This document shows positions 8,478-17,426 of a DNA stretch of 64,000 nt, piece by piece. A model generated the notes under the pieces. It did not search any database and was not told the origin of the DNA. It saw nothing but the letters and a program-made list of their open reading frames with translations. The stretch spans positions 4,096,001-4,160,000 of the forward strand of contig NZ_CP106793.1 of assembly GCF_025642135.1 (NCBI RefSeq), written 5' to 3'. A program made the position numbers and the translations under genes. The DNA is from Streptomyces cynarae. GTDB lineage: Bacteria > Actinomycetota > Actinomycetes > Streptomycetales > Streptomycetaceae. The first letter of the stretch is position 1. Each line of letters opens with the position of its first letter.

Positions 8478-10535
8478 GTGTCCATCCCGACCACCCCGCC
8501 CGACACCGACACCGACCCCCTCCTCCGCGAGCGCGCCCACCTCGCCGCCTCCCGGGCCGCCCTGCGGGCCATGCGTGAGGACGTGGAGAACCTCGACATC
8601 CGCGACGTCACCGCGAACTGGGTCAACGCGGAGGTCCTCGCCCACCAGATCGAGGAACGCATCAAGGCCCTCGCCGACCTCAGCCACACCCCCCTCTTCT
8701 TCGGCCGCCTCGACTACCTCCACGCCCCCGGCGCCGACCAGGCGGAGGGGGCCGAGGGAGAGAGGTTCTACATCGGGCGCCGGCACGTGCACGACGCCGA
8801 CGGCGACCCCATGGTCATCGACTGGCGCGCCCCCGTCTCCCAGCCGTTCTACCGGGCCTCCAAGAAGGACCCGATGGACGTCGGGCTGCGCCGCCGCTTC
8901 GGCTACACCGGCGGGGACCTCACCGCGTACGAGGACGAACACCTCTCCGACCCCGCCGAGGCCGCCACCACCAGCAAGCTGCTCCAGCGGGAGATCGAGC
9001 GCCCGCGCGTCGGCCCGATGCGCGACATCGTGGCCACCATCCAGCCCGAGCAGGACGAGATCGTGCGAGCCGGACTATCCGGGACCGTCTGCGTCCAGGG
9101 GGGACCCGGCACCGGCAAGACCGCCGTCGGCCTGCACCGCGTCGCCTACCTCCTCTACGCCCACCGCGAGCGCCTGGCCCGCACCGGGACCCTCGTCATC
9201 GGCCCCAACAAGTCCTTCCTGCACTACATCGAGCAGGTGCTGCCCGCACTCGGCGAGCTGGAGGTCAAACAGGCGACGGTCGACGACCTGGTCGCGCACG
9301 TCGAAGCGCGCGGCACGGACACCGCGGCCGCCGCCGTGACCAAGGGCGACGCGCGCATGGCGGAGGTCCTGCGCAGGGCCGTCCGTTCGCACGTGACCAT
9401 GCCCACCGAGCCGGTCGTGGTGGTGCGGGGCTCGCGGCGGTGGCGGGTGCCGGCGTACGAACTGGAGCAGATCGTCCAGGAGTTGCTGGACCGGGACATC
9501 CGGTACGGCGCCGCCCGGGACGCCCTGCCACAGCGGATCGCGCACGCCGTGCTGGTCCAGATGGAGCGCTCGGGGGAGGCGCCGGACGACCGGGTGCAGG
9601 ACGCCGTGGCCCGTAACGCGGCGGTCAAGGCGGCCGTGAAGGCGATCTGGCCGCCCGTCGACCCCGCCAAGCTGGTCCTGCGGCTGCTCACCGACGCCGA
9701 CTTCCTCGCCGAACACGCGGACGGGGTCCTCGACGCGGACGAGCAGAAGGAGATCCTCTGGTCGAAGCCGGTCAGGTCGGTGAAGTCCGCCAAGTGGTCG
9801 CCCGCGGACGCCGTGCTGATCGACGAGGCCACCGACCTGGTGCAGCGCACGCACTCGCTCGGGCACGTGGTGCTGGACGAGGCGCAGGACCTCTCCCCGA
9901 TGCAGTACCGGGCGGTCGGCCGGCGCTGCACGACCGGTTCGGCGACCGTGCTCGGCGACCTGGCGCAGGGCACCACGCCCTGGGCGACGCGGAGCTGGCA
10001 GGAGGCGCTCGCCCACCTCGGGAAGCCGGACGCGGTGATCGAGGAGCTGACGGCGGGTTTCCGTGTGCCGACGGACGTGATCACGTACGCCTCCCGGCTG
10101 CTGCCGCACATCGCGCCCGGCCTCACGCCCGTCGCGTCGGTACGGGAGAACCCGGGCTTCTTCGAGGTCCGTACGATCGCCGCGGACGCCGAAGTGGTCT
10201 CCGCCTGCGAGGAGTTGCTGCGCAACGAGGGCTCGGCCGGCCTCATCGCCGCCGACGCCCGGATTCCCGCTCTCGCCGAGGCGCTCACGGCGGCCGGGCT
10301 GACATATCTCGGCCCCGGCGAGGAGACGACGGCAGCGACCCGCCTGACCCTGGTCCCGGCGTCGCTGGCCAAGGGCCTGGAGTACGACTACGTGGTCCTC
10401 GACGAGCCGCAGGCCGTCGTCGACGGCGAACCGGACGAGCGGACGGGCCTGCGCCGCCTGTACGTGGCCCTGACCCGCGCGGTCTCGGGCCTGATCGTCA
10501 CGCACGCGGCCCCACTGCCGCCGCAGCTGGGCTAG
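8478..10535 (+). CDS. HelD/HelR-type RNA polymerase recycling ATPase
   Basis: A 685-residue UvrD-like superfamily 1 ATPase of the HelD type, which binds RNA polymerase rather than acting as a classic DNA helicase. The N-terminal 60 residues (RERAHLAASRAALRAM, then VLAHQIEERIKAL) form the coiled-coil arm expected to enter the secondary channel. GRRHVHDADGDPMVIDWRAP is a HelD hallmark. Walker A is GGPGTGKTAVGLHR near residue 207, motif II is LDEAQDLSPMQ near 467, and motif VI-like LRRLYVALTRA is near the end. The GTG start has GGAGG upstream. HelR members can remove rifamycins from RNA polymerase; whether this one does is inference. Confidence 0.93.
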   Translation: MSIPTTPPDTDTDPLLRERAHLAASRAALRAMREDVENLDIRDVTANWVNAEVLAHQIEERIKALADLSHTPLFFGRLDYLHAPGADQAEGAEGERFYIGRRHVHDADGDPMVIDWRAPVSQPFYRASKKDPMDVGLRRRFGYTGGDLTAYEDEHLSDPAEAATTSKLLQREIERPRVGPMRDIVATIQPEQDEIVRAGLSGTVCVQGGPGTGKTAVGLHRVAYLLYAHRERLARTGTLVIGPNKSFLHYIEQVLPALGELEVKQATVDDLVAHVEARGTDTAAAAVTKGDARMAEVLRRAVRSHVTMPTEPVVVVRGSRRWRVPAYELEQIVQELLDRDIRYGAARDALPQRIAHAVLVQMERSGEAPDDRVQDAVARNAAVKAAVKAIWPPVDPAKLVLRLLTDADFLAEHADGVLDADEQKEILWSKPVRSVKSAKWSPADAVLIDEATDLVQRTHSLGHVVLDEAQDLSPMQYRAVGRRCTTGSATVLGDLAQGTTPWATRSWQEALAHLGKPDAVIEELTAGFRVPTDVITYASRLLPHIAPGLTPVASVRENPGFFEVRTIAADAEVVSACEELLRNEGSAGLIAADARIPALAEALTAAGLTYLGPGEETTAATRLTLVPASLAKGLEYDYVVLDEPQAVVDGEPDERTGLRRLYVALTRAVSGLIVTHAAPLPPQLG

Positions 10536-10584
10536 GACCCCAGGAGGCGCGGCACCTGGCTCGGTGCCGCGCCTGACGCCCCGG

Positions 10585-13500
10585 TCACATCAGCGAGTTG
10601 TAGATGTTCCAGCCGTAACCGATGGACGAGCGTGCCAGGTAGGGTGCCGAAGCGTTCCCGGTGCCGCGGTACAGCCACAGGCTCCCGTTGTTGTCGCGGG
10701 CGACGAGATCCGCCTTGCCGTCCCCTGACAGATCAGCGGTGCCGACGACGGAGTTGTAGATGTTCCAGCCGTAACCGATCTGCTTCCGGGGCCCGAACGG
10801 CACGTTCGGATTGCCGGTGCCCTGGTAGAGCCACAGGCCGCCATTGCGGTCACGGGCGACGAGATCCGCCTTCCCGTCCCCCGTCAGGTCACCGGTCCCG
10901 ACGACGGAGTTGTAGATGTTCCAGCCGTAACCGATCTGCTTCCGGGGCCCGAACGGCACGTTCGGGTCGCCGGTGCCCTGGTAGAACCACAGGCCCCCGT
11001 TGCTGTCACGGGCGACGAGATCCGCCTTCCCGTCCCCGGTCACGTCCCGGACGCCGACGACGGAGTTGTAGATGTTCCAGCCGTAACCGATCTGCTTCCG
11101 GGGCCCGAACGGCACGTTCGGGTCGCCGGTGCCCTGGTAGAACCACAGGCCCCCGTTGCTGTCGCGGGCGACGACCGCTCCGGTGCCGTCCGCCATCTCA
11201 CCACTGAGGCTGGTCATGAGGGTGTAGGTGTTCCAGCCGGTTCCGATGGCGGCCCGGGCGGCCAGTGTCCCGGCGGGCACACCTGTGCCGCGGTACTGCC
11301 ACAGGGTGCCGGAGTAGTCGCGTGCCAGCACGGTGCCGAGCTGCGACGCCGGGGGCACACCGGTGCCGGTGAGCGGCTCCAGCTGTGCCCCCTGCCCGGC
11401 GTCGCCGGTGACCTCGTACGAGGCCGACTGGCTGCCGCTCACGGTCGGGGCGAAGGTGACCGTCTGCCGGACACTCTGCTCGGGACCTATGACCAGGCCC
11501 TCGGGGAGCGGGTCGGCGCTGCTGAACACCCCTGCCGGGGCCTTCGCCTTGGTGACGGTGACCGGGATGTTCCCCGTGTTGGTGATGGTGAAGGTCCGTG
11601 TGCTCGACGTGCCGCGGACCACCGCGCCGAACGAGAGGGTCGTCGGGTCGAACACCAGATGGCCCTGACCGCTGATCGCATCGCCCTCGAGCGGGATGGT
11701 GAGCGAGCCGCTGGTGCTGCTCAGTGTGATCGACGAGGAGTTGTGACCGGTGGCCGTGGGCGCGTACCCGACCTGCAGGACGATCGAGCTCTGGGGCGGG
11801 ATCACCGTCGGGTTCGCCGGGTCGGCGCTCGGCAGGTCGGCGGCCGTGAACGGTCCGTCGGGCGGGGTGACGGAGGTGATGGTCTCGGGGTCGGTGCCCG
11901 TGTTCGTCAGCTGGACGTTCGCGGTGGCCGTGCTCCCCGTCGGCTGGTTGTCGAAGGACACCGTGCCCGGGAACGCGGCCAGACCGGGCTTGGTGCCGAC
12001 GCCGTGCAGGCTCAGCGCGAAACTGCCGGCGTCGGTGGCCACGGTGAGCGTTCCGCTCGCGCCCAGGACCGCGGTGGGTTCGAAGGAGACGGGTATCGAC
12101 AGCTGCCCGCCCGCCGGGATCGTCGGCGGCAGCGACGAGGTGTCCGCGGTGAACGGACCGTCGACGGTGACACCCTTGATGCCGAGGGACTGGGACGGGC
12201 TCTGGTTCTCCGTCAGGACGACGTCGGTGCTCGCGGAGCCGCCCACCGGCACGAGCCCGAATTCGACCGGGCCGCCCTTGAGCGGGCTGCCCACCGGGTT
12301 GCCGAAGGCATAGACCTTGCCCTCCCTGGTGCCCACGAAGACCTGCCCGCCGTCGGTGGCCGGGGTGGCGAACTTCGACGCGGTGCCGATCGGCGCGGAC
12401 CAGACCAGCGGCAGGACGCCGTTCGCATCGGGAACCGGCTCGTAGGCGCGCAGTTGCGCGTTGACACCGGTCGACCCGCCCGACCAGACCACCCACACCA
12501 GGGCGCTGCCCGAGCGTGTTCCGTCGGAGGTCACCACGGGCGATCCGCTCGTGTAGGGGAAGGAGTCCTGGCTGGACCCGGCGACGGTCAGCGCGGGGTC
12601 GCCCGAGCCCGTCACGCCGCGCTGGAGCGCCACCAGTGAGCCGCCGCTGCCGACGGAGTAGACATAACCGCCGTCACCGCCCCAGACCGCGGGGTGGCCC
12701 CACTGGCCCTTGAGCGGCCCGGTGATTCCCACCACGTCGTCGGTCCCGCCGGTGCCCTGCGACCTCCCGCCGAGGTCGTCGCGGTCCAGCAGGAAGACCC
12801 GGCCGTCCTTGCCCTGCTGCACCAACAGATGCGGGTGGGAGGCGGTGCCGAAGCTGTCGGGCAGGCCGACCGGCCCGCCGGAGGCCAGGTCCTTGTCCTG
12901 CTGGTCCAGGGTCGGCGCGTTGGACGGACTGAAGAAGTCTGCGGCCTTCAGGCTCCGGTCGGCCTGCACCTGAAGCCGGACCACGGACTCCGCGAGAGTG
13001 CCGGGCGGGGCGCTGCCGGGGCCGGGCGCCGGGCTGACGCCGTTGCCGGTGGCGAGGAAGATCCGGCCGGGACCGTCCGAGACGAGTCCGCCGCCGGACT
13101 GCCAGACGCCGGCCCCGCTGTTGCTGGCGCCGGTCTCCGTCGCCCACATCGAGGTCACCGAGGGGTTGGTGGTGCTGACGCCGACCACGTAGCCGCGATA
13201 GGGCTTGGCGTCGCAGTGTCCGCCGAACGCCGCGTACACCACCCCGTCGAGCAGCAGCAGGCCCGGACGCTGCATCTGGTACGCGGGCAGGAAGGACTGG
13301 GTGGGGTCGTTGGACGGGGTGCCCTGGATCGTCACGGGGAAGCCGGACTTCTCCGCCCCGGTGACCGGGTCGAGCGCGTGCATGTACCAGTGCGGGCTCA
13401 GGGCGTCCGGGCCGTCGTCGACCTTGGTGGTCAGATAGACGGCCCCACTGGCCGGGTCGTACACCGGCGTCGCGGTGCTGCCGATGGTCGGCACGAGATC

Positions 13501-13917
13501 GCCGCAGTTGAGGGTGGACGCGGGCCACGCAGGCCCGAAGCTGCGCTGCCACAGCACGGCTCCCGTGGCGCGGTCGAGGCCGTAGGCCTTGTTGTTCTCC
13601 GTGACCGCCACCACGGTGCCGCCGACGACGATCGGCTGGGCGTATATCTGCCCGTCGAGCTGCGCGGGGGCCTTCCAGAGCTGCCCGAAGGAAGAGGAGC
13701 GGACGTCGGACGGGCCGAGGTTCGGTTCACTCCGGTCCCAGCCGGTCCGGAGGGTGTCCACCGAGGCGGTCGTCTCGCTCGCCTGCGCCTGTGGGACGCC
13801 CAGCCCGATCAGGCACGCGGTCACCGCGGCCGTCACGGCGAGCGCCAGGCCGCGCCGCCGGGTGTGTCTGCGTCCGTGCGCGTGTCTGGCGCCAGGCACC
13901 ACATCGCCATGTGACAT
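10585..13917 (-). CDS. Secreted PQQ-like propeller protein with Hydin-type and FG-GAP/VCBS repeats
   Basis: A 1110-residue exported protein. A basic N-region and a hydrophobic stretch (LALAVTAAVTACLIGLGVPQAQA, about residues 19-40) form a signal peptide. Residues 60-450 look like a PQQ-type beta-propeller (VVGGTVVAVTENNKAYGLDRATG, TDGGQVFVGTREGKVYAF). Next come about three immunoglobulin-like choice-of-anchor D/Hydin domains (TVSFDNQPTGSTATANVQLTNTGTD, LSFGAVVRGTSSTRTFTITNTG). The last 260 residues are five 52-residue FG-GAP repeats (ARDSNGGLWFYQGTGDPN, DVTGDGKADLV). No catalytic residues are evident; binding or scaffolding outside the cell is likely. An ATG closer to the signal peptide was preferred over the 42-codon upstream extension. 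Confidence 0.88.
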   Translation of the reverse strand: MSHGDVVPGARHAHGRRHTRRRGLALAVTAAVTACLIGLGVPQAQASETTASVDTLRTGWDRSEPNLGPSDVRSSSFGQLWKAPAQLDGQIYAQPIVVGGTVVAVTENNKAYGLDRATGAVLWQRSFGPAWPASTLNCGDLVPTIGSTATPVYDPASGAVYLTTKVDDGPDALSPHWYMHALDPVTGAEKSGFPVTIQGTPSNDPTQSFLPAYQMQRPGLLLLDGVVYAAFGGHCDAKPYRGYVVGVSTTNPSVTSMWATETGASNSGAGVWQSGGGLVSDGPGRIFLATGNGVSPAPGPGSAPPGTLAESVVRLQVQADRSLKAADFFSPSNAPTLDQQDKDLASGGPVGLPDSFGTASHPHLLVQQGKDGRVFLLDRDDLGGRSQGTGGTDDVVGITGPLKGQWGHPAVWGGDGGYVYSVGSGGSLVALQRGVTGSGDPALTVAGSSQDSFPYTSGSPVVTSDGTRSGSALVWVVWSGGSTGVNAQLRAYEPVPDANGVLPLVWSAPIGTASKFATPATDGGQVFVGTREGKVYAFGNPVGSPLKGGPVEFGLVPVGGSASTDVVLTENQSPSQSLGIKGVTVDGPFTADTSSLPPTIPAGGQLSIPVSFEPTAVLGASGTLTVATDAGSFALSLHGVGTKPGLAAFPGTVSFDNQPTGSTATANVQLTNTGTDPETITSVTPPDGPFTAADLPSADPANPTVIPPQSSIVLQVGYAPTATGHNSSSITLSSTSGSLTIPLEGDAISGQGHLVFDPTTLSFGAVVRGTSSTRTFTITNTGNIPVTVTKAKAPAGVFSSADPLPEGLVIGPEQSVRQTVTFAPTVSGSQSASYEVTGDAGQGAQLEPLTGTGVPPASQLGTVLARDYSGTLWQYRGTGVPAGTLAARAAIGTGWNTYTLMTSLSGEMADGTGAVVARDSNGGLWFYQGTGDPNVPFGPRKQIGYGWNIYNSVVGVRDVTGDGKADLVARDSNGGLWFYQGTGDPNVPFGPRKQIGYGWNIYNSVVGTGDLTGDGKADLVARDRNGGLWLYQGTGNPNVPFGPRKQIGYGWNIYNSVVGTADLSGDGKADLVARDNNGSLWLYRGTGNASAPYLARSSIGYGWNIYNSLM
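10597..11240. repeat. 156-bp coding repeats, five units (FG-GAP region)
   Basis: The marker GTTGTAGATGTTCCAGCCG recurs at 10597, 10753, 10909 and 11065, with a drifted copy near 11222: period 156 bases, or 52 codons. The inner units are almost identical at DNA level, including silent positions, which points to recent duplication or gene conversion. Confidence 0.93.
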
Positions 13918-14054
13918 CGCCAAGGAAACCCCCCTGAGTCCCCATCCTCGAAAGGCCCCCCAGGCCCTCCTCCCGCGCCACGGCGGCCTCCACGATCGCG
14001 TGGGAGGCCGCGGTGGGCGGGTACAGTCCGCGCATCCAATCACAAACCGGCGTC

Positions 14055-14095
14055 CGTGCCTACGGTTGTGAATTTTTCGTGCCTACGGTTGTGAA
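14055..14095. promoter_or_regulatory. Paired 18-bp direct repeats, candidate operator
   Basis: CGTGCCTACGGTTGTGAA occurs twice without mismatch (14055-14072 and 14078-14095), separated by TTTTT. An inverted partial copy, TCACAAACCGG, lies just left at about 14040-14050. The site is about 140 bases upstream of the secreted propeller gene start (leftward) and just beyond the cutC stop. It may be a regulator site for the propeller gene. Confidence 0.5.
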
Positions 14096-14150
14096 CCCGA
14101 GGCACGCAGTCCCTCTGTTCGACCGGGCGACCGTGTCGTGGTCGATCAGG

Positions 14151-14840
14151 TCAGGCGTCGAGCGCTGTGCGCCACGACCGCACCGCCTCCGCCGACACCG
14201 GTGTCGTCCAGTCGCCCGTGCGGGCCGCCGCGCCGATGTGGAAGGCGTCGACGCCCGCCGCGCGCAGCCGTGGGACGTGGTCCAGGCGGAGGCCGCCGCC
14301 GGCCATGAGGCGCTGGGTGTAGCCGGGTTCGCCGCGCCGGGCGGCCTCGGCGACGAGGGTGGGCAGGCCGTCGTCCACGCCGTCCGGCGAGCCCGCCGTG
14401 AGGTAGGTGTCCAGGCCGGGCAGCTCGGCGAGCTGCTTGCGCAGGGCGTCGCGGTCGGCGGCGCGGTCGATCGCACGGTGGAAGGTCCAGCGGCAGCCGT
14501 CCAGCTCCCCGGCCAGCCGTTCCACCGCGTCGAGGTCGGGCCCGCCGTCCTCGCCGAGGAACCCGAGCACGAACTCCTCGGCACCGGCGGCACGCAGCTC
14601 CCCTGCGGCCCGTACGAGCGCCTCGACGTCACCGGCCGCGAACCCGTCCCCGAGGCGGAGCATCACGCGCAGGGAGATGTCGACGGCGGCGCGGATCCCG
14701 GCGAAGGCCGCAACGGGCGGGGTGAGCCCGTCGGAGGCCATGTCGGTGACCAGCTCGAGGCGGTCCGCGCCTCCGGCCTGGGCGGCGACCGCGTCCTCGA
14801 CGTCGAGGGCGATCACCTCCAGGACTGCACGCGTGCTCAT
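14151..14840 (-). CDS. cutC: CutC family protein
   Basis: A 229-residue TIM-barrel protein of the CutC family. Recognisable parts are LEVIALDVEDAVAAQAGGADRLELV at the N-terminus (visible as EVIALDVEDA and GGADRLELV), the FHRAID strand, and LMAGGGL near the end followed by HIGAA. The family was named for copper homeostasis, but its real activity is unsettled. The ATG start (MSTRAVLEV) is preceded by GGAAGGGGT. A DasR-like site lies 36 bases upstream of the start, which suggests amino-sugar control. It is transcribed away from the mycothiol-fold gene cluster's HD gene and alone in its unit. Confidence 0.93.
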   Translation of the reverse strand: MSTRAVLEVIALDVEDAVAAQAGGADRLELVTDMASDGLTPPVAAFAGIRAAVDISLRVMLRLGDGFAAGDVEALVRAAGELRAAGAEEFVLGFLGEDGGPDLDAVERLAGELDGCRWTFHRAIDRAADRDALRKQLAELPGLDTYLTAGSPDGVDDGLPTLVAEAARRGEPGYTQRLMAGGGLRLDHVPRLRAAGVDAFHIGAAARTGDWTTPVSAEAVRSWRTALDA

Positions 14841-14875
14841 AGGACCCCTTCCGTCGGTGTACCCGTGGAGCGGCT

Positions 14876-14891
14876 ACAGGTCTAGTCCAAT
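14876..14891. promoter_or_regulatory. Candidate DasR-responsive element (dre) before cutC
   Basis: ACAGGTCTAGTCCAAT matches the dre consensus ACTGGTCTAGACCACT at 13 of 16 positions, with the core GGTCTAG intact. It is 36 bases upstream of the cutC start. Confidence 0.5.
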
Positions 14892-14960
14892 CCAAGGGTA
14901 CGACGACGGGGTGCGGGCGGCGACAGGGCACCGGCCGCCGCCTCGGACCTACGGCCGTCC

Positions 14961-15639
14961 TCAGCCGAAGAGGTTCAGCTCCCTCTCCTCGACCCCCGCC
15001 AGCTCGTACCGCGCCCCGTCCAGCGGGCGGCCGGAGTAGAGCCGCACCAGCGTGGACGCCTCGCCGATGAACCGGGCGGGCGGGTGCTCCCCGTTCGCGT
15101 CGCCCAGGAGCAGGGGCTCGTCGAGGTCGTCGAGGTCCGCGTGGAGCGGGACGTGCCCCTTCTCCCGGGACACGCGGGCGAGCAGGGTGAGCGCGTACGG
15201 CAGCCCGTCGCCGGCGTACGCCCCCGGCTCCCCGAACGCCTCCCGCACGTCCCCCCCCGTGCACCCACTCCCCGAGCGCGACCATGTCGAGCGCCCCGCC
15301 CGCCTTCGCGATCGCGGAGCCCGCCTCGGTCATGCCGCGCTCCAGTTCGTCGACGACCCCGGCGTTGGTCCAGCCGGCGCGCTCGGCGATGTCGCGGTCG
15401 TTCGACTCGGGGCTGAACACCCCCTTCTCGAAACGGTGCTCCACCACCCGCGTCAGGGCGGCCGAACAGTGCGCGAGGACGTGCCGCACGGTCCAGCCCG
15501 GACACGCGGCGGTCGGCAGCGCGAAGTCCGCGTCCGGGCGGGAGCGCAGCAGCGGGATCAGCGCGTCGCGCTCGGTGGTCAGCAGCAGGCCGGGCAGTTC
15601 GGGGTCTCGGACGTCGTCGTGCAGCTCTGCATTCGTCAT
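14961..15639 (-). pseudogene. Maleylpyruvate isomerase family (mycothiol-fold) protein, frameshifted
   Basis: Start MTNAELHDDVRDPELPG, end ERELNLFG. The N-terminal half has the DinB/mycothiol-dependent isomerase pattern (LLTTERDALIPLLRS, CPGWTVRHVLAHCSAAL), where the H-V-L-A-H histidines of this fold bind metal. The frame breaks at an eight-base C run (15251-15258 on the plus strand). With seven bases it reads on smoothly as EWVHGGDVREAFGEPGAYAGDGLP. The one-base excess in a homopolymer suggests a sequencing error or slippage. Length once joined is about 225 residues, normal for the family. It is divergent from the HD-domain gene, 46 bases apart. Confidence 0.85.
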
Positions 15640-15685
15640 GCGCCCCACGCTAGGTGCCCACCGGCGAACAGGGGAGAATGCCCCC

Positions 15686-16333
15686 ATGACCGACCTCGAC
15701 GCGTTGCGTGAGAGCTGGCGGCGCACCCTGCTCGCGGTGCGGGGCGGTGCGGAGCGGCCCGATCCCGAGCCCTACGCCGACAACCTGCTGAGCCGCTGGT
15801 CGGAGCCGCAGCGCCGGTACCACACGGTGGAGCATCTGGCGGCGGTCCTCGGCCGTGTCGACGTCCTGGAGGAGTACGCGGACGACCCGGACGCGGTGCG
15901 CCTCGCGGCCTGGTTCCACGACGCGGTGTACCTGCCGGAGCGGTCGGAGAACGAGGAGCGGTCGGCACGTCTGGCCGAGCGCGCGCTGCCGGAGGCCGGG
16001 GTGTCCGAGGAGAGGACCGTTGAGGTCGCCCGCCTGGTGCGCCTCACCGTGACCCACGACCCCGCCGACGGCGACCGCAACGGCCAGGTCCTGTGCGACG
16101 CGGACCTCGCGATCCTCGCCTCTCCCCCGTCGGCGTACGCCGCCTATACGGCGGCCGTCCGCGAGGAGTACCACTTCGTGCCGGGCGAGGCGTTCCGCGA
16201 GGGCCGTGCGGCGGTTCTGCGCCGACTCCTCGACCTGCCACGGCTGTTCCACACCCCGTACGGGCGGGAGAAGTGGGAGGCGACGGCCCGCTACAACATC
16301 ACCTCGGAGCTGGAAATGCTGTCGCTGCGATGA
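15686..16333 (+). CDS. HD-domain metal-dependent phosphohydrolase-like protein
   Basis: A 215-residue protein of the predicted HD superfamily found widely in actinobacteria. The metal motif is spread over RYHTVEHL (about 50-57), AAWFHDAVY (about 77-85, the HD pair) and DADLAIL (about 140). An LRLTVTHDP helix lies between. The ATG has GGGGAGAATG upstream. The substrate is unknown. It is followed at 25 bases by the isomerase/acetyltransferase fusion and may share a transcript with it. Confidence 0.88.
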   Translation: MTDLDALRESWRRTLLAVRGGAERPDPEPYADNLLSRWSEPQRRYHTVEHLAAVLGRVDVLEEYADDPDAVRLAAWFHDAVYLPERSENEERSARLAERALPEAGVSEERTVEVARLVRLTVTHDPADGDRNGQVLCDADLAILASPPSAYAAYTAAVREEYHFVPGEAFREGRAAVLRRLLDLPRLFHTPYGREKWEATARYNITSELEMLSLR

Positions 16334-16358
16334 GCGTCGCGCCCGTACCCTGCCTCGC

Positions 16359-17426
16359 ATGCGAAGCATGGGCGGGGAACGGGTGACGGAAGCCGTCGCG
16401 GGGTCCGTGGAGCTGCTGCGGACGGCGGCGGACCGGGACTGGGACGGGGTGAAGGCGGGGCGGCTCACATGGAGCTGCCGCCTGACGGCGTTCCACATCG
16501 CCGAGGACCTCATCGCTTACGCCGGGCAGTTGGCGGGCCGCGCGCAGGACGACTACGTGCCCTTCGAGATCACCCTCGACGAGGGCGCCGACAACTCGGG
16601 CCTGCTGCAGGTGATCGAGGCGACGGGCGCGCTGCTCGCCGCCGCCGTCACCACCACGCCCCGCGAGGTGCGCGCCTTCCACCCGTACCCGTTCCGCAGC
16701 GCGGACCGCGAGGGGTTCGCGGCGATGGGCATCGCCGAGGTCGTGCTGCACACGCACGACATCGCCGAGGGCCTCGGGCTCGCCTACGCCCCGCCCGCCG
16801 AGCTGTGCGAGGACCTGCTCATGCGGCTCTTCCCGCATGTCCGGCCCGGCCCCCGGCCCTGGCCGACGCTCCTGTGGGCCACGGGCCGTGGCGACCTGCC
16901 CGGCCGGGAGCCGGTCACCGAGTGGCGCTGGAGCAACAACCTCGTCATCCCCACCGAGCGTCTCACCCTTCAGGGCGTCACCCCGGCGGCCGCCACCGAT
17001 CTGCGCATGGGCGGCACCGGAGGCTTCGAGTGGCTCGACGGCGAGCCCTTCGAGGGCACACGGGAAGCCGCCGGGATGCTCGTGAAGGCGTACGAGGCCG
17101 GGGTGCACCGGCCGGAGTGGGGGGTCTTCGTGCTCGTTCGGAGGGAAGACGGGCGCGCGGTCGGGAGCATGGGCTTCCACGGAGCCCCGGACGAGGAGGG
17201 ACGCGCGGAGGTCGGCTACGACCTGGTGGAGGGCGCCCGCGGCCACGGCTACGCGACCGAGGCGCTGCGCTCCCTCGCCGCGTGGGCGCTGGCCAGGGAC
17301 GACGTCGGCACACTGTTCGCCACCGTCGAGCGGGCGAACACGCCCTCGCAGGGCGTCATACAGCGGGCCGGGTTCACCCGAGTGAGTGAGGACGAGGAGA
17401 CGTACGCGTACGCGCTGCACCGCTGA
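16359..17426 (+). CDS. Fusion of maleylpyruvate-isomerase-like domain and GNAT acetyltransferase
   Basis: A 355-residue two-domain protein. Residues 1 to about 180 have the mycothiol-type DinB fold (SVELLRTAADRDWDGVKAG, LTAFHIAEDLIAYA, GIAEVVLHTHDIAEGLG). From about 195 on it is a GNAT N-acetyltransferase (LTLQGVTPAAATDLRMG, VGSMGFHGAPDEEGRAEVGYDL, then the acetyl-CoA loop ARGHGYATEAL). Starts at ATG 16359, ATG 16368 or GTG 16383 are all possible. The 3' end overlaps the convergent DUF4031 gene by 53 bases. Substrates of both domains are unknown. The neighbouring frameshifted gene carries the same first fold. Confidence 0.88.
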   Translation: MRSMGGERVTEAVAGSVELLRTAADRDWDGVKAGRLTWSCRLTAFHIAEDLIAYAGQLAGRAQDDYVPFEITLDEGADNSGLLQVIEATGALLAAAVTTTPREVRAFHPYPFRSADREGFAAMGIAEVVLHTHDIAEGLGLAYAPPAELCEDLLMRLFPHVRPGPRPWPTLLWATGRGDLPGREPVTEWRWSNNLVIPTERLTLQGVTPAAATDLRMGGTGGFEWLDGEPFEGTREAAGMLVKAYEAGVHRPEWGVFVLVRREDGRAVGSMGFHGAPDEEGRAEVGYDLVEGARGHGYATEALRSLAAWALARDDVGTLFATVERANTPSQGVIQRAGFTRVSEDEETYAYALHR

